Shown here: one piece after another, positions 63,067-64,000 of the stretch
Layout of the letters: each line of letters starts with the position of its first letter
Numbering within the stretch: the first letter of the stretch is position 1
Assembly: GCF_003385955.1 (NCBI RefSeq)
Contig: NZ_QRDW01000001.1
Coordinates: 603,893 to 667,892 of the forward strand
Direction of reading: 5' to 3'
Source of the DNA: Aestuariispira insulae
GTDB lineage: Bacteria; Pseudomonadota; Alphaproteobacteria; UBA8366; Aestuariispiraceae
DNA length: 64,000 nt
The notes under the pieces: generated by a model
What the model saw: the letters and a program-made list of their open reading frames with translations, nothing else
Database searches by the model: none
What the model was told of the DNA's origin: nothing
Position numbers and translations under genes: made by a program

Positions 63067-63774
63067 ATGAATAAATTCAAGGGCATCCGCTGGATATCCG
63101 CATTGGCGGTCTGCTTTGGCCTTGCCGGCAACGCACAAGCCGCGATCATCACTTACCATTTTGAAGGTGTTATCGACCGGATCGATGATTATTCCTACGA
63201 TCCCAGCACCATCATGGACCGGAATTTCGCGCTTGGCGACACGGTGAGCGGTACCATTTCCTTCTCCACGGACAATGTCTTTGACCAATCACCCAGCAAC
63301 CCAGATTCAGGTTTGTATCTGGTCGATGGACAGATGGACATGTCCCATAATTCAGGAAATTACAACGCGGACGATATAGGACCCGGAATTATGTACCGCC
63401 ATCCGATTTCCACGATCACGCGACAATTCATTTCCATGAATTTCCAGTCAACCAGCCCGAATCAGCTGGAAGGCAAGGACGTCCATGTCAGTGGGTTCAT
63501 CGGCTTTATATCGGAGGCAGGCAATGTGCTGCCCAATGATTCATTCGACAATCTCCTCGATATCGCAATGGACGATTGGGAAAAAGCCTTCATCAACATG
63601 GATTTCAGCGACGGTTTTCCCTGGGGAGAGCGCCTTGGCGGCATCTATGCCTCCTTCACCTCCTGGACGAAAGAGGGCGATATCGGCGATGTAAACGCCC
63701 CGGCCACACTGGCATTGATGCTGTTCGGCCTGGCTGGTCTGGGTATCACACGCCGGAAAAAACAGGCTGCTTAA
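63067..63774 (+). CDS. PEP-CTERM-type exported protein (copy 4)
   Basis: 235 residues. Signal peptide (ISALAVCFGLAGNAQA), beta-rich body (ITYHFEGVIDRIDDY) and a C-terminal signal NAPATLALMLFGLAGLGITRRKKQAA, a weaker variant of the VPAPA motif. It does not share the body of copies 1-3. GGGGGAGCAATCAA precedes ATG 63067. Confidence 0.8.
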   Translation: MNKFKGIRWISALAVCFGLAGNAQAAIITYHFEGVIDRIDDYSYDPSTIMDRNFALGDTVSGTISFSTDNVFDQSPSNPDSGLYLVDGQMDMSHNSGNYNADDIGPGIMYRHPISTITRQFISMNFQSTSPNQLEGKDVHVSGFIGFISEAGNVLPNDSFDNLLDIAMDDWEKAFINMDFSDGFPWGERLGGIYASFTSWTKEGDIGDVNAPATLALMLFGLAGLGITRRKKQAA

Positions 63775-63851
63775 CGGAAGCAAACATTGGACAGAAGAAA
63801 AAAGCGCCCCGCCTTTGATTCACGGCCAACATACCCTTATCCCGAAACAGA

Positions 63852-63880
63852 AAAATGCGGTCCATTCTGGGCCGCATTTT
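63852..63880. terminator. hairpin after PEP-CTERM copy 4
   Basis: Inverted repeat AAAATGCGG (63852-63860) and CCGCATTTT (63872-63880), 11-base loop, A/T tracts at both ends. It lies 78 bases past the stop codon. Beyond it, to 64000, nothing else is supported. Confidence 0.7.
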
Positions 63881-64000
63881 CTATCAGGCCGGCATTCCCT
63901 CGCTACGCTCAATAAAAATTTTAACAAAATTCCCCTAAAATTGAATATTGCTGAACAGGGCAGGCAGGAATAGAATCTCCCTGCAATCAATAGAAATCTC

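Noticed and set aside
1-64000. Prophage, CRISPR array, IS element, rRNA or tRNA
   Set aside because: I looked for phage genes, regular short repeats, transposases and RNA-gene signatures and found none; only the small REP-like palindromes at 54-55 kb are repetitive.

Overview
This window looks like a chromosomal stretch of a heterotrophic, probably marine, motile alphaproteobacterium (Rhodospirillales/Sneathiellales-like). The reasons are the moderate GC content, PAS_5 and DUF3095 genes, a Gram-negative (class GN) sortase with its dedicated target, PEP-CTERM-type surface proteins, a DMSP-lyase-family cupin, chemoreceptors and an alphaproteobacterial style of purine/ureide catabolism. The genus is inferred and not proven. 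I see no rRNA, tRNA, CRISPR array, prophage or insertion sequence.

Layout. 0-17 kb is a mixed housekeeping and signalling region: a truncated DUF547 protein at the left edge, PAS_5, a peptidoglycan-binding/repeat protein, a CheY-like regulator beside an Hpt protein with a decayed receiver, a solute-binding-like protein, DUF3095, an 800-residue membrane protein with a dead M48 site, an EF-hand protein, an SDR, a pentapeptide-repeat protein, a YbaK deacylase, a GST, DUF1761 and a transglutaminase-like protein. 17.5-21 kb holds urate hydroxylase PuuD with a glyoxylate aminotransferase and a divergent LysR regulator. 21.2-23.7 kb is an ammonium transporter fused to a chemoreceptor signalling module. 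23.8-26.5 kb is the sortase target/sortase pair. 26.6-36.5 kb is signalling: an MCP with a PilZ tail, a PAS histidine kinase, a MipA porin-like protein, two DUF2975 membrane proteins with one XRE/YozG-type regulator, and a REC-HD-GYP protein. 36.5-38.7 kb holds small uncharacterised genes. 38.8-55.8 kb is the main purine cluster. 55.9-64 kb holds an M48 protease, four PEP-CTERM-like proteins, the cupin, a PBP4-type DD-peptidase and a purine phosphoribosyltransferase.

How the genes work together. The purine genes encode an apparently complete route. A BMP-type ABC importer brings in purines or nucleosides. Adenine and guanine deaminases give hypoxanthine and xanthine. XdhABC makes urate, PuuD makes 5-hydroxyisourate, and UraH, UraD and PuuE lead through allantoin to allantoate. 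Allantoicase and ureidoglycolate lyase release urea and glyoxylate, and the aminotransferase can consume the glyoxylate. The route is split between two loci about 20 kb apart. The import and oxidation half (minus strand) and the ureide half (plus strand) of the main cluster diverge from one intergenic region next to a GntR/FCD regulator. The Amt-chemoreceptor fusion sits just past the PuuD locus, which suggests (inference only) a behavioural response to the ammonium that this pathway yields.

The most unusual items are the Amt-MCP fusion; two pairs of near-identical DNA dyads (one in front of the GST and GFA genes, one in front of the two DUF2975 genes); a clear sigma-54 promoter in front of a PEP-CTERM gene; the pseudo-M48 protein; and the sortase target whose recognition motif has lost its leucine.
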